Shown: positions 10,050 through 19,260 of the stretch, one piece after another
How the letters are laid out: every line of letters begins with the position of its first letter
Position numbering within the stretch: position 1 is the stretch's first letter
Source: a virus
Virus record (IMG/VR): IMGVR_UViG_3300022074_000047
Location: 1-56,553 of that record
Length of the DNA stretch: 56,553 bases
Direction: 5' to 3' (one strand)
Translations under genes and position numbers: made by a program
Notes under the pieces: generated by a model
Database searches by the model: none
What the model was told of the DNA's origin: nothing
The model's input: only the letters and a program-made list of their open reading frames with translations

Positions 10050-13000
10050 ATGGCTGAAGAAACTCCAACTTTCACTAATCTTAGACCAGATGCCACAATA
10101 GGTATTCAACCTTACATCTTGAGACAAGAAGATGTTGATAAAATAATTAAAACAGAAGCGACTAAGGGGGAAAAAGGGGATGCCCCAAGAGCTTTAGCTA
10201 CGGATTTGGTAAATGTTTTTAGTGCTTCTGATTTTAAGGAAGAAATACAACAAGATCCAAACTTCTTGTCTTACGAGCTGCTTCGATCCGGTAAAGCAAA
10301 AATACTAGATTACATACCGGCGTATGCGGGTAAAAAACCAGTAGATCGTCAACTTACAGACCAAGACATAAACATTCTTTTTTCTAATGCTAAACAGGCG
10401 GATTTTGCTCGACCTTTTTTTACAGAGCTTGCTAAATCAGCACCGGCAACGTATGCAGGAGTAAAAACAGCAGGCATAGTTGGCTCAAGATTAATACCCG
10501 CAGCGGCGGCCTCCGGACCTTTGGCTCCTATTGCCGTCCCTGCGGCGTTTCTTGCAACAGGTGCTGCTTCTCTAGCATCGGCCGGAATAACTTATTATGC
10601 AGGAGAAAAAATTGAAGATGCTTTTTTAGGGCCTAAAGATCCAATAACACCAACCTCTAAAGCGGCACACGAAGCGTATCGCACACTGGGTGCTTTTACA
10701 GGATCTATTTTTGCACCGTGGATGTTTAAGGATACTGTGGATTTAGGTTACAACGCGGCTGTTTCTAAGTTAGCAGAGGGCGCTTCGCCTGCCTTTCAGA
10801 CTAGAATGCTAAAAGTTTTTGAGGATATGATATCTGGAACGGGAACCTTAGCGAAAAAATCACCGATACCATTGGCCGGTGCAGAACTTACGTCAGGAGC
10901 AGGCGCCTCTCTTGGTGCGTATTATTCGGAGTCGATGTTTCCGGGCTCGATAGGTCCTCGTCTATTTAGTGAGTTTTTAGGGGCTAATACCTTTTACTCT
11001 ACCTTTTTACGGGTGGTTCCAAATGCCTTGAAAAATTTACAAAAAACAGACGTTACAGGCGCTATCGTAGATAAATCTCAGGAAAACCTATTTACCAAAA
11101 TAAACGAGACATATAAGCTGTATGGAACCGATGAGGGCTATGATCAACTTATAAGAAATCTAACAGATGAAACGTTTATAAAAGAACTTGAGGATGCTTT
11201 TCCCGGTATCAAGTTTACCGCCGCCCAACAAAGTGGCGATCCACTTATCATGGCTATCGAATCTGTTAAAGCTAAACAAAACCAAACGTTAGATGCCACA
11301 CGAAAACAAAATGCAACCAAAGCAGAAGCGTTTTTATTAGGTTTAACAAAAGCTCTCGAAGATAAAGGCGACGATCAAAGTCTTAAAGCAGCGGCTGAAA
11401 TTAGAGAGTCAATGTTTCAAAATACATTACAAATGTCCTATGAAGAAAAGCTTGAGAATTTTTTAAAAGCTGCGGAAAAATTAAAAGCGCAACCCGGTCA
11501 GGCGGGGTCTAAATCAAAAGCGGACATATCTGTTCAAATGTTTTCTCTCTTAGAGGACACGTTAAACAGTGTTAAAAAGAAAGAAAGCGATTTTTGGGAT
11601 AAGGTTGGGTCGGTGCCCTTGATACAACCTATAGGTCCAAATGCCAAAAGTGATGACTTACCAAATTTTTTAAAAACTTGGAACAAAATTTTACCAAAAG
11701 ACGCAGCGGTACGACAAGATTTTGAGAAAAAAGTTAAGGTTCTTACTGATTTTATTGCAAATGCACGAGAGGATCTTGGTTTAAAACCTTTAGTAAATTT
11801 CACTAAAGAAGAACAAAAAACCATAAATAAGTTTCAAAAAACAGCAGAAAATTTTCAAATAAAATTAGCAGGTTTTGAAGAGGAGAGTGCTTTAAAACAA
11901 GCTCTGCGTGAATCTAAAGGTTTAGATGACGATGCAAAAGTAGACTTTTTTAGAACATACGCTTATAGAAATTTGGGCTTGACCGGAGATGAAGCAACAA
12001 AAGAAGAAAGAATGCTGTTAAGTGCCTTAAACGCTTACGGTGATTTATCGGCATCAAAAGTAACCGCAACGCAACGTGCACGCACTCGAGCACAATCTCC
12101 CTTGGTTGATGCACAAGCTATCTCCGCAGCACGTTTGGTTGAGGTACGATCGACAGCTCTTTCTTTAGCAAGAGGATTTGCAGCAGAACCCTCAACCGCT
12201 CACCTCGCTAAACGAGTAGGTAAGTTTGCTGAAGCTTTGCTTGATGATTTAGATGTTGATGGTTTTGGCGATGCCTACAACACCGCGCGGGCGTTTTCAA
12301 GAGCTAAAAATGATGTTTACACTCGTGCTATACTTGGAAAAGCTTTTCAAAAAGATAAAGCAGGAGGAGAGGTTTTACCTGCCGAGGTTACCTTTGAGTT
12401 GTTTGTAAAAAAGAACCCCTCTTTAACCTTAAACAGACTTAGGCAATTAAACACGTTAAGTGAATTTTTAGATGAGCAAGACATAAAGGTGAGCGAAACA
12501 TTAAGACGCGATACTGATTTTGTTGAGATGGATGATGATGAACCCATATTTACTACCATGAATAAACTAACCGATAATTTCTTACGGCGCATGGAAGAAA
12601 CGGTGGGACGCGAGGTCTTTGATCCCGAAACAGGAACCATGACTCTGGTGTTAGACGCTAACAAATTAGAAAAATTTAAAAAAGACAACGCGCAGGTATT
12701 AGAACAGCTTCCCGGTTTAATTATTGATTTAGACAATGTTGTTTCCGCTAAAAATACCTTAGAAAGCTTTAAGTTTGGACGGAAAAAAGTTTTAGAAGAA
12801 CATAAAAAACAAACTATTTTATCATCTCTTCTTAACGGTGCGTCCCCGACGGTTGCTTTAGCAGAAGCAGTCAATGGGTCAAATCCAGTTAAATCTCTAA
12901 ATCAATATTTTAGTTTAAGCACTGCTCCCAAAGAAACCGCGCAAAAGGTAGGTATAAGTTTACCTCAATTTAAACCTTTCAATGCTGCCGGTAGAAAAGC

Positions 13001-13934
13001 AAAAAACGTTGCAGATGCCGATTTAAATTTAGAAGATATTAATGATGGTTTTAAAAGATCAATCATACAACACGCTCTTATGAAATCGGGAGGTGAGGGA
13101 GACTTTGATATTGAATCTTTTGCTAAAGTTTTGTACGGCCCTCTAAAAAAAGACCCTAATTACTCCCTAATGGATATTGTAAAAACTTACGACATATTTT
13201 CTAAAACAGAGTTTGACAGAATACGTTTGATGACCAGTCAGTTACTTAAAATAAAAGCGGCGGAAAAAGCAGGAAATATAAATGACCCTGATTTCGTAGA
13301 GAAAGCCGGGCCGCTCTTGGGTTTTTATTTTGGTATTGGTGGTTCAGCTCTTGGTACGAAAACGTACCAAACATTAACAGGTGGTGCCGGTGGGCCGGGT
13401 TCAATCACAGCCGCAGGTATTGGTAAAAATGCTGTGACAGATTTTCTTTTGAAAATACCGCAAGTTAAAAATTTAGAAAAAATATCTACAATTTTTCTTG
13501 AGCCTGATACGGTTGCACAACTGTTGAAAAAACCAAAAACAGAACGTGATAAAAAAAGAGTTATAGATACTATTATTGAGAACCTTTCGAAAACATTTGG
13601 CAACATTGCGCGTCAGGGTATTCCTATATCTGTTCCAAAAGTTGGAGAGGCTATTACTCCAGAGGGCGACGCAGAGCGTGAACGATTTTTATTAAAACAA
13701 AGACAATTAGAAGAAATGAAGAAAAAAGGGGCACCTATGATACCACCTAGACAAGGGCCAATTAATCAAAACACGGCTCCTGTCAATCAGAACACGCTAC
13801 CCTCTAATGAGTCTTTAATAAATGTAAATCTTTCCCCGCCTGCGCAAAATCAAAAAGTTGACAGGCGCCGATTTGCTGCTTTATTTCCAGAAGATGCCGA
13901 TTTGATACAAGGAATAGGCAGCTTACGTGCATGA
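10050..13934 (+). CDS. Very large internal virion protein
   Basis: At 1294 residues this is the longest gene in the window. It is mostly helical and lysine-rich, with an alanine-rich hydrophobic region at about residues 150-185 and a Gly-rich hydrophobic region at about 1095-1120. The C-terminus is Pro/Asn-rich (PINQNTAPVNQNTLPSN) and ends in a conserved-looking RRRFAALFPEDADLI box. Length, hydrophobic patches and position after two other internal proteins suggest an injected channel or ejection protein. I see no clear transglycosylase or polymerase motif. Confidence 0.6.
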   Translation: MAEETPTFTNLRPDATIGIQPYILRQEDVDKIIKTEATKGEKGDAPRALATDLVNVFSASDFKEEIQQDPNFLSYELLRSGKAKILDYIPAYAGKKPVDRQLTDQDINILFSNAKQADFARPFFTELAKSAPATYAGVKTAGIVGSRLIPAAAASGPLAPIAVPAAFLATGAASLASAGITYYAGEKIEDAFLGPKDPITPTSKAAHEAYRTLGAFTGSIFAPWMFKDTVDLGYNAAVSKLAEGASPAFQTRMLKVFEDMISGTGTLAKKSPIPLAGAELTSGAGASLGAYYSESMFPGSIGPRLFSEFLGANTFYSTFLRVVPNALKNLQKTDVTGAIVDKSQENLFTKINETYKLYGTDEGYDQLIRNLTDETFIKELEDAFPGIKFTAAQQSGDPLIMAIESVKAKQNQTLDATRKQNATKAEAFLLGLTKALEDKGDDQSLKAAAEIRESMFQNTLQMSYEEKLENFLKAAEKLKAQPGQAGSKSKADISVQMFSLLEDTLNSVKKKESDFWDKVGSVPLIQPIGPNAKSDDLPNFLKTWNKILPKDAAVRQDFEKKVKVLTDFIANAREDLGLKPLVNFTKEEQKTINKFQKTAENFQIKLAGFEEESALKQALRESKGLDDDAKVDFFRTYAYRNLGLTGDEATKEERMLLSALNAYGDLSASKVTATQRARTRAQSPLVDAQAISAARLVEVRSTALSLARGFAAEPSTAHLAKRVGKFAEALLDDLDVDGFGDAYNTARAFSRAKNDVYTRAILGKAFQKDKAGGEVLPAEVTFELFVKKNPSLTLNRLRQLNTLSEFLDEQDIKVSETLRRDTDFVEMDDDEPIFTTMNKLTDNFLRRMEETVGREVFDPETGTMTLVLDANKLEKFKKDNAQVLEQLPGLIIDLDNVVSAKNTLESFKFGRKKVLEEHKKQTILSSLLNGASPTVALAEAVNGSNPVKSLNQYFSLSTAPKETAQKVGISLPQFKPFNAAGRKAKNVADADLNLEDINDGFKRSIIQHALMKSGGEGDFDIESFAKVLYGPLKKDPNYSLMDIVKTYDIFSKTEFDRIRLMTSQLLKIKAAEKAGNINDPDFVEKAGPLLGFYFGIGGSALGTKTYQTLTGGAGGPGSITAAGIGKNAVTDFLLKIPQVKNLEKISTIFLEPDTVAQLLKKPKTERDKKRVIDTIIENLSKTFGNIARQGIPISVPKVGEAITPEGDAERERFLLKQRQLEEMKKKGAPMIPPRQGPINQNTAPVNQNTLPSNESLINVNLSPPAQNQKVDRRRFAALFPEDADLIQGIGSLRA

Positions 13935-14227
13935 GCAAGGACCCCCTAAAAGGCACTGGAAAGAAACCAAAAGGGTCAGGAAGGAGATTATATACCGATG
14001 AAAACCCCAAAGACACCGTCTCTATTAAATTTGCCACTGTGGCAGATGCCGAAGCAACTGTTCGCAAAGTTAAAAGAGTTAATAAACCGTTTGCTAGGAA
14101 GATCCAAATCCTCACCGTCCTCGAACAACGAGCCAAAGTTCAAAACAAAAACAGACAAGCTCAAATCGCGAGGAAGGCCAAAGAAGATCTCCGAGCCAAA
14201 AATAAAACGAAAAAGAGGACGGCCTAG
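13931..14227 (+). CDS. Small basic phage protein
   Basis: The 98-residue product is strongly basic: MSKDPLKGTGKKPKGSGRR, then a short alpha/beta core (DTVSIKFATVADAEATVRKVKRV), then a Lys/Arg tail. Its ATG overlaps the stop of the 1294-residue gene (ATGA). The core looks like a real folded segment, which makes this frame the main product here. Its last two-thirds are overlapped by another basic frame (13998-14246). DNA or RNA binding is inferred from charge only. Confidence 0.6.
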   Translation: MSKDPLKGTGKKPKGSGRRLYTDENPKDTVSIKFATVADAEATVRKVKRVNKPFARKIQILTVLEQRAKVQNKNRQAQIARKAKEDLRAKNKTKKRTA

Positions 14228-14246
14228 AAAAAATGAAAAAAAATAA
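13998..14246 (+). CDS. Overlapping frame with two AT-hook motifs
   Basis: This 82-residue frame lies inside and beyond the 98-residue basic gene. It has an AAGGAG ribosome binding site at 13981-13986, 11 bases before ATG 13998. The C-terminus carries SRGRPKK and KRGRPRKNEKK, two copies of the RGRP AT-hook core that binds AT-rich minor groove. Either this is a genuine overlapping gene or a chance product of a lysine/arginine-coding sequence read in another frame. I think it is possible but unproven. Confidence 0.35.
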   Translation: MKTPKTPSLLNLPLWQMPKQLFAKLKELINRLLGRSKSSPSSNNEPKFKTKTDKLKSRGRPKKISEPKIKRKRGRPRKNEKK

Positions 14247-14358
14247 TCAAAAAAAGCTAAAGAAAGTAGTCAAAGGCCTAAACAAAGCTTCTAAGCTACA
14301 CGCAAAGCAAGCCAAAACTATCCGGTCTGTACTAAAGACTAAGAAATCCAAGACCTAG
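14233..14358 (+). CDS. Lysine-rich 41-residue protein
   Basis: The frame from ATG 14233 to TAG 14356-14358 encodes 41 residues, over a third of them Lys or Arg, with the central motif KVVKGLNKASKLHAKQAKT. Short proteins with this KGLxKASKxHAxQAK pattern occur near structural genes of marine phages, so it is likely real. It overlaps the 3' end of the convergent SNF2 helicase by 20 bases. The function is unknown; nucleic-acid binding is plausible. Confidence 0.5.
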   Translation: MKKNNQKKLKKVVKGLNKASKLHAKQAKTIRSVLKTKKSKT

Positions 14359-15787
14359 CGTCTTCGCCCAACACTTGTTGTGCAAGGTTTATCTTTTCTC
14401 TCAGGGCCTGTAGTATCTTTTCATCGATAGTTTCTGGCGCTACTAAATCTACATAAGTAACCTTGTTCGTCTGACCAATACGGTGCGCTCTGTCTTCAGA
14501 CTGCAAACGTATTTCTAAATCATAACTGTTGCTATAATACACCACCGTGCTTGCGGCGGTCAAAGTAATACCATACCCACCCGTTCTTGGTTGCCCCACA
14601 AAGAAACGTAGGGGATCTTCAAGGTCTTGATAACGTTGTACAATCTCTTGACGCTCCTCTTGTGGGGTTTCACCATAGTAGGTTGCAACCGCTTCGGGCC
14701 CAAAGCGGTCGCGCAGGGCCTTCGCTATCTGTTGGATGTCGTAGGTATATGTCGCCCAAATGATAGCTTTTCCCTGTACTTCTTCACATATATCGAGCAG
14801 TTCTTTCAACCGCCCGTTTGCGAAACTCACTGTATTACCCTCATCATCTTGTATATGACCACAGCATATCTGTTGCAGACGCATGATCTGTGTCAGCACG
14901 CTCTGTGTCGTGGCTAATTCGCCATTGTCAAGCTTGGTAAGGGCCAAACGTTTCATCTCCGTGTACGACCGTTTCTGCTCCTCGGATAATGGAACAAGAC
15001 GGCGTACATACATTTTATCCGGCAGATCCAGACAATCTTCTTTCAACACACGATTACTAAACGCCTCGAGCTTTTCGTTGAGCTCATCTAATCGTCTGTA
15101 TCCTACCACTTCATTAAAGGATCGCGGTCCCATAAAACGCTTTTGCAACACCGCATAGCGGTTTTGAAACGCATAAAAACTCTGAAAGTTTAGTGCCAAA
15201 GTAGATAAGAACATACATTGGCTAAACAAATCCATAGGACTACGGGTCACGGGAGAGCCGGTAAGTATACGTCTATACTTAGACAGTCCCTTCATCTCTA
15301 ATATATTCTTTGTACGGTTTGCACTTCTATTCTTAATAGTCGTGCTTTCATCTACTATCACTATGTTCTCATCATTAGCCTCAAGAAACGTAAGTGCCGC
15401 CTGCGTCCCGCGAGGCGTGGACAACGCTTCGGTGTTCATCACAAATATTTTAAGGCCATCAAACTTTTCATATACCAACGTTTTCATTTGTTTCTGAAAC
15501 CATTGCGCACTGGAGGGTTGCCATCGCACCATATTAATGGGTATGTCCTCCGACAAGTGTGTCGGTATCTCGCCTTGCACCCAGTTATCGTATACCCCCT
15601 TGGGCGATATAATAAGTGCTGCGTTTATTTTGCCCTCTGTATATAAGGCCCCCATCGTATCTATAGCCACCTTAGATTTACCTGTACCCATCTCCATAAA
15701 CAGTGCATAATACTTTGCGTCCCACGAATCACGGAGCGCTGTCATCTGATGATCGAAGGGTTTCGTTTTAAATTTATATTTTTTCAT
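14339..15787 (-). CDS. SNF2/SF2-family DNA helicase
   Basis: The 482-residue protein has the SNF2-type helicase layout. Walker A is at residues 34-38 (GTGKS), a motif II equivalent VDEST is near 150, LTGSPVTRSP is motif III-like, and the second RecA domain carries KAIIWATYTYDIQQIA. A motif V/VI region follows (GGYGITLTAA, then SEDRAHRIGQTNKV). It would translocate on or remodel duplex DNA and probably acts in replication or recombination. It is the only sizeable gene on this strand and is transcribed away from the SSB/primase operon from an overlapping divergent promoter region. Confidence 0.88.
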   Translation of the reverse strand: MKKYKFKTKPFDHQMTALRDSWDAKYYALFMEMGTGKSKVAIDTMGALYTEGKINAALIISPKGVYDNWVQGEIPTHLSEDIPINMVRWQPSSAQWFQKQMKTLVYEKFDGLKIFVMNTEALSTPRGTQAALTFLEANDENIVIVDESTTIKNRSANRTKNILEMKGLSKYRRILTGSPVTRSPMDLFSQCMFLSTLALNFQSFYAFQNRYAVLQKRFMGPRSFNEVVGYRRLDELNEKLEAFSNRVLKEDCLDLPDKMYVRRLVPLSEEQKRSYTEMKRLALTKLDNGELATTQSVLTQIMRLQQICCGHIQDDEGNTVSFANGRLKELLDICEEVQGKAIIWATYTYDIQQIAKALRDRFGPEAVATYYGETPQEERQEIVQRYQDLEDPLRFFVGQPRTGGYGITLTAASTVVYYSNSYDLEIRLQSEDRAHRIGQTNKVTYVDLVAPETIDEKILQALREKINLAQQVLGEDARSWIS

Positions 15788-15796
15788 TTTTACCTC

Positions 15797-15837
15797 TTGA
15801 CTATAAGAACTTATACGCTTATATATGGAATTGTCAA
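15797..15837. promoter_or_regulatory. Overlapping divergent sigma70-like promoters
   Basis: On the + strand TTGACT (15797-15802) and TATATA (15820-15825) are 17 bases apart. On the - strand TTGACA (15837-15832) and TATAAG (15815-15810) are 16 apart. The two promoters face away from each other and their boxes interleave, so one polymerase should exclude the other. They would drive the replication operon (+) and the SNF2 helicase (-). Confidence 0.6.
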
Positions 15838-15879
15838 GACCTGAAAAGGTTTTTAATCGCGAAAGAGAAAGGACGATAC

Positions 15880-16470
15880 ATGGACATAATGAAGAAACTA
15901 AAAGAGGATGCCAATCAGGGCTCCTTATTTTCCAAGCATACGTTAGATAATGAAGACTTATCCACGCTTACTGGATTCGCCGAAGCCATTATTAAGCAAG
16001 ATGCTTTTGTGAAAGAACTAGACGAAAAGCTCAAAGAAGAGAAAAAGAAGCTGTTAAAGATGACGGATGAAGACTTACCCGCATTGATGACAGAAGCTAA
16101 CTCTATGGAGTTTACTCTACTAGACGGATCAAAAGTAACTATAAAGCCACAGTATGGGGCCTCTATCAAGGTAGACAACCGTCCTGCGGCTTATGAATGG
16201 CTAAGGGAGCATGGGCATGACGACATTATTAAAAACACAGTATCTTGTCAGTTTGGACGCGGAGAAGACGATCTTGCATCTTCGTTCAAGGCGTTTGCCG
16301 AAAAGGAAGGCTACGTCCCGAACCAAACCGAAAAGATCGAACCCATGTCACTACGGGCTTTTGTCAAAGAACGTGTTGAAAATGGGGACGAGTTCCCCAT
16401 GGACTTATTTGGGGCGTATGTTGGTCAACGAGCCGTCATTACTAAAGCGAAAGGAGCAAAGAATGGCTGA
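15880..16470 (+). CDS. Conserved replication-region protein, function unknown
   Basis: The product has 196 residues. The N-terminal third is a Lys/Glu coiled coil (about residues 40-65). The rest is globular, with LLDGSKVTIKPQYGASIKV and a C-terminal LRAFVKERVENGDEFPMDLFGAY motif. It is the first gene of the + strand replication operon and overlaps the SSB-like gene by eight bases, so a DNA-replication or SSB-partner role is likely from context. I cannot name the family with confidence. Confidence 0.6.
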   Translation: MDIMKKLKEDANQGSLFSKHTLDNEDLSTLTGFAEAIIKQDAFVKELDEKLKEEKKKLLKMTDEDLPALMTEANSMEFTLLDGSKVTIKPQYGASIKVDNRPAAYEWLREHGHDDIIKNTVSCQFGRGEDDLASSFKAFAEKEGYVPNQTEKIEPMSLRAFVKERVENGDEFPMDLFGAYVGQRAVITKAKGAKNG

Positions 16471-17272
16471 AGCAAGCAAATCAGTAGCTGAAAAGAAAGC
16501 TACAGAGGTTGTCGCATTTGATTTTGCACAACTTCAAAAAGACGCGGGAAAGGGTAACGAGAACGTTGGTAAAGACGATCTTGCCTTACCGTTTATCAAG
16601 ATACTATCGGGTGTCGATCCAATGATGGACAAGCTCGATGGTAAAAAGGGTGACATATACAATAGTGTTACCGAAGCGCTATACAGCGGCAAGGAAGGCA
16701 TTGTAGTCGTTCCGGTTGCTTATCAGCGTGAATTTCTACGATGGGCCCCCAGAGGCCAAGGTAGCGGCGCTCCTACGGTCTACAAGACACGAGCAGAGTG
16801 TCCCGCCGTAAAACGGTCAGAGGATGACAATAAGGAGTATTGCACCGACGGCAGTGGGGATTACATCGAGGAAACGCATCAGCACTTTGTGTTAGTGATT
16901 GGTGCGGACGGTAAAGGCGAAACAGCGCTTATACCCATGAAGTCTACACAGCTAAAAAAGTCACGCAAATTTAACAGCATGATTATGGCGCAGTGTGACA
17001 GAGATGGGTTTGCACGGTTCGCGTATAAGTTCCGTATGAAAACCCTTGGTGAGTCTAATGACAAGGGCTCATGGCACGGTTGGGAAATGCAACTTGAAGG
17101 ACCGCTTCTTGATGAGGACACTCAGAAGAAAGATCCTACTCAGTTTGCAAAAAACTTAGCGACATATGAACAGGCAAAAGCATTCTCCGAGAGTGTCCAA
17201 TCGGGCAACGTTGAAGTAAAACGTGAGAATGAAGATGTTAAGAGCGGCGAAAAAGATCAGATACCGTTCTAA
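16463..17272 (+). CDS. Single-stranded DNA-binding-like protein
   Basis: The 269-residue product is read from ATG 16463, eight bases inside the previous gene and behind AAAGGAG. An upstream in-frame start at 16211 was rejected because that segment lies wholly inside the previous gene. The C-terminus is Lys/Glu-rich and ends KDQIPF, like the acidic IPF tail through which SSB proteins recruit partners. The core (LPFIKILSGVDPMMDK, then a beta-rich region) fits phage ssDNA-binding proteins found between helicase and primase genes. The identification rests on the tail and the context. Confidence 0.6.
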   Translation: MAEASKSVAEKKATEVVAFDFAQLQKDAGKGNENVGKDDLALPFIKILSGVDPMMDKLDGKKGDIYNSVTEALYSGKEGIVVVPVAYQREFLRWAPRGQGSGAPTVYKTRAECPAVKRSEDDNKEYCTDGSGDYIEETHQHFVLVIGADGKGETALIPMKSTQLKKSRKFNSMIMAQCDRDGFARFAYKFRMKTLGESNDKGSWHGWEMQLEGPLLDEDTQKKDPTQFAKNLATYEQAKAFSESVQSGNVEVKRENEDVKSGEKDQIPF

Positions 17273-17274
17273 TT

Positions 17275-18819
17275 ATGTCATCAGTAGAAAAATTTGCCGC
17301 AATCTTTGACGGTCTGCAACTAGCCTACGGCACGTTCAAGATTGATAAGAAGCAATTAAATGGTAAGAGCACGGGCCGTGCCGCGATAGTTCGCGAGCCA
17401 CGGTCCACAGAGCTATGGGAAGGTCACATATCAGGCAAAGGTCGTGGTATCGGTATCATACCCATAAACGAAGAAAACAAATGTGTCTGGGGGTGTATTG
17501 ATGTGGATCAATATCCCCTTGACCACAAGAAACTAATAGAACAAATACGTAAGCTAAAACTGCCTTTGGTCATTTGTCGCTCCAAATCAGGTGGAGCACA
17601 CTGTTTTCTGTTTGCTACAGAATGGATAGAAGCCAAGGATATGCAAGCAACGCTACAACAAATGTCTGCCGCGCTCGGTTACGGCGGTAGTGAGATATTC
17701 CCAAAGCAAATAAAACTACACTTAGACCGCGATGATGTAGGAAATTTTCTTAACCTACCGTACTTTGATGCAGAAGACGGCCTGCGGTATGCCATCAAGG
17801 ACGACGGCACAAGCGCCACGCTTGACGAATTTATAAAGCTATATGAGGAATACAAACAAACACCGGAACAAATAACACGCCTACAAGTAGGCGAGCCTAA
17901 AGTACAAGAGCCCATGATGGACGGTCCGCCCTGTCTACAAATACTGGCCAGTAAAAAGATAGGTGAGGGGGGTAGAAACAATGGGTTATTTAATCTTGGC
18001 GTATACCTACGCAAGGCCTACCCTGACAGTTGGGAGACAGAGATACTTACCTATAATATGCAGTATCTTGAGCCCCCTCTTCCTCTTAGTGAGGTAAACA
18101 TCGTAGCCAAACAGCTTGAGCGTAAGGAGTATGCCTACAAATGTAGCGATGCACCAATCAACGCCTATTGCAACAAAACCTTGTGTCTTACACGAAAGCA
18201 CGGTGTAGGAGCGGCTGTACAGGGCGCTGTAATAGCAAACTTACGTAAATACAACTCAATACCGCCCGTATGGTTTGTCGATGTAAACGGGGAGCCCTTG
18301 GAAATGGATACGGATGCTCTGTTGAACCAAGCCATATTTCAGAGATCGTGCATGGAGCAACTGAACTTTATGCCGCGCTCTGTATCCCGAATAATATGGG
18401 AAAACCGTATTGGATCCCTGATGCAAGAGATGAAAGAAAACGAAAGCGCTATCATAGATGTATCACAGGACGCTAGTGTCAGCGGACAGTTCTATGACCA
18501 TCTTGAGGAGTTCTGTCAAAGTATGCAACAGGCCGACGATAAAGAAGAGATACTGCTGAAGCGTCCATGGACGGATGAAGACGAAAAGATGACATATTTT
18601 AGACTGAAAGACTTTGACGCACACTTAAAACGCAACAAGTTTTTTGAATACAAAAGTCATAAGATAGCACAACGTCTACGGGACAAAGGTGGCGAAAGCT
18701 CACAAATATCAATAAGAGGACGCCCTGTGCGTGTATGGAAGATACCGTCGTTTGATGCGGTAGAGGTGGAGCTGTCCGCTCCTGAGTTTGGTGGTAACGA
18801 AAGCAAAGAGGTATTTTAA
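17275..18819 (+). CDS. Archaeo-eukaryotic-type primase
   Basis: The 514-residue protein shows AEP-superfamily motifs: GCIDVD with D76 and D78 as likely metal ligands, RSKSGGAH (residues 102-109), then GSEIFPKQ and a basic segment. This is the arrangement in the TOTE-type AEP primases. A Cys-rich segment (CSDAPINAYCNKTLC, about residues 290-304) could bind zinc or an iron-sulfur cluster, as in some primase C-terminal domains. It would make primers for the phage PolA. The gene lies two bases after the SSB-like gene. Confidence 0.78.
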   Translation: MSSVEKFAAIFDGLQLAYGTFKIDKKQLNGKSTGRAAIVREPRSTELWEGHISGKGRGIGIIPINEENKCVWGCIDVDQYPLDHKKLIEQIRKLKLPLVICRSKSGGAHCFLFATEWIEAKDMQATLQQMSAALGYGGSEIFPKQIKLHLDRDDVGNFLNLPYFDAEDGLRYAIKDDGTSATLDEFIKLYEEYKQTPEQITRLQVGEPKVQEPMMDGPPCLQILASKKIGEGGRNNGLFNLGVYLRKAYPDSWETEILTYNMQYLEPPLPLSEVNIVAKQLERKEYAYKCSDAPINAYCNKTLCLTRKHGVGAAVQGAVIANLRKYNSIPPVWFVDVNGEPLEMDTDALLNQAIFQRSCMEQLNFMPRSVSRIIWENRIGSLMQEMKENESAIIDVSQDASVSGQFYDHLEEFCQSMQQADDKEEILLKRPWTDEDEKMTYFRLKDFDAHLKRNKFFEYKSHKIAQRLRDKGGESSQISIRGRPVRVWKIPSFDAVEVELSAPEFGGNESKEVF

Positions 18820-19067
18820 TGTTAAAAGCAGACGGATTTGATGAAGCATTTTTAGGCGTAGCATCGCGATTTAATATGGAGGATGTATTTGCCTACGATA
18901 AGGATGAATGCATAGCTATACTATGTCGGCGTGATAATATGTCCTATGACGACGCCGTTGAGTTCTTTAATTATAATGTATTAGGATCATGGGTAGGCGA
19001 AAAGACGCCCCTCTTTTTAAAAAAGTATGGCAGTATAAAGGATGCAGTAGATGACCTCGATTTATAA
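18819..19067 (+). CDS. Small conserved replication-region protein
   Basis: The 82-residue acidic protein contains RRDNMSYDDAVEFFNYNVLGSWVG. Its start overlaps the primase stop by one base, and its end overlaps the sigma-like gene by 17 bases. The pattern of short helices resembles small phage proteins seen beside primases, but no domain is recognised. A role in regulating replication would be inference. Confidence 0.5.
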   Translation: MLKADGFDEAFLGVASRFNMEDVFAYDKDECIAILCRRDNMSYDDAVEFFNYNVLGSWVGEKTPLFLKKYGSIKDAVDDLDL

Positions 19068-19260
19068 AGAACGGAACCTTGAAATGCACAGATTACGGAC
19101 CGAAAGAGCCATGACACTCACGGCTATCGGTAAGAAGTATGGTGTAACACGCGAAAGAGTGCGTGTAATAGTTAATAAAATAGAAGAGCAGAATGCAAAC
19201 AAAGATATTCAGGATATACGGACCTCCGGGGACGGGGAAAACAACAGCACTACTGAATAA
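19051..19260 (+). CDS. Sigma-70 region 4-like helix-turn-helix protein
   Basis: In this 69-residue protein, residues 16-42 (RTERAMTLTAIGKKYGVTRERVRVIV) match the helix-turn-helix of sigma-70 region 4, which contacts the -35 box. There is no region 2, so it is not a complete sigma factor; it may modulate host RNA polymerase at phage promoters. The N-terminal 15 residues are basic. Its 3' 68 bases are shared with the SF1 helicase start. Confidence 0.6.
   Translation: MTSIYKERNLEMHRLRTERAMTLTAIGKKYGVTRERVRVIVNKIEEQNANKDIQDIRTSGDGENNSTTE

Noticed and set aside
12347-12874. Long minus-strand frame inside the 1294-residue gene
   Set aside because: It mirrors the coding frame opposite and has no promoter or ribosome binding site.
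16211-16462. Upstream start for the SSB-like gene
   Set aside because: It lies wholly within the previous gene, and ATG 16463 has a better ribosome binding site.
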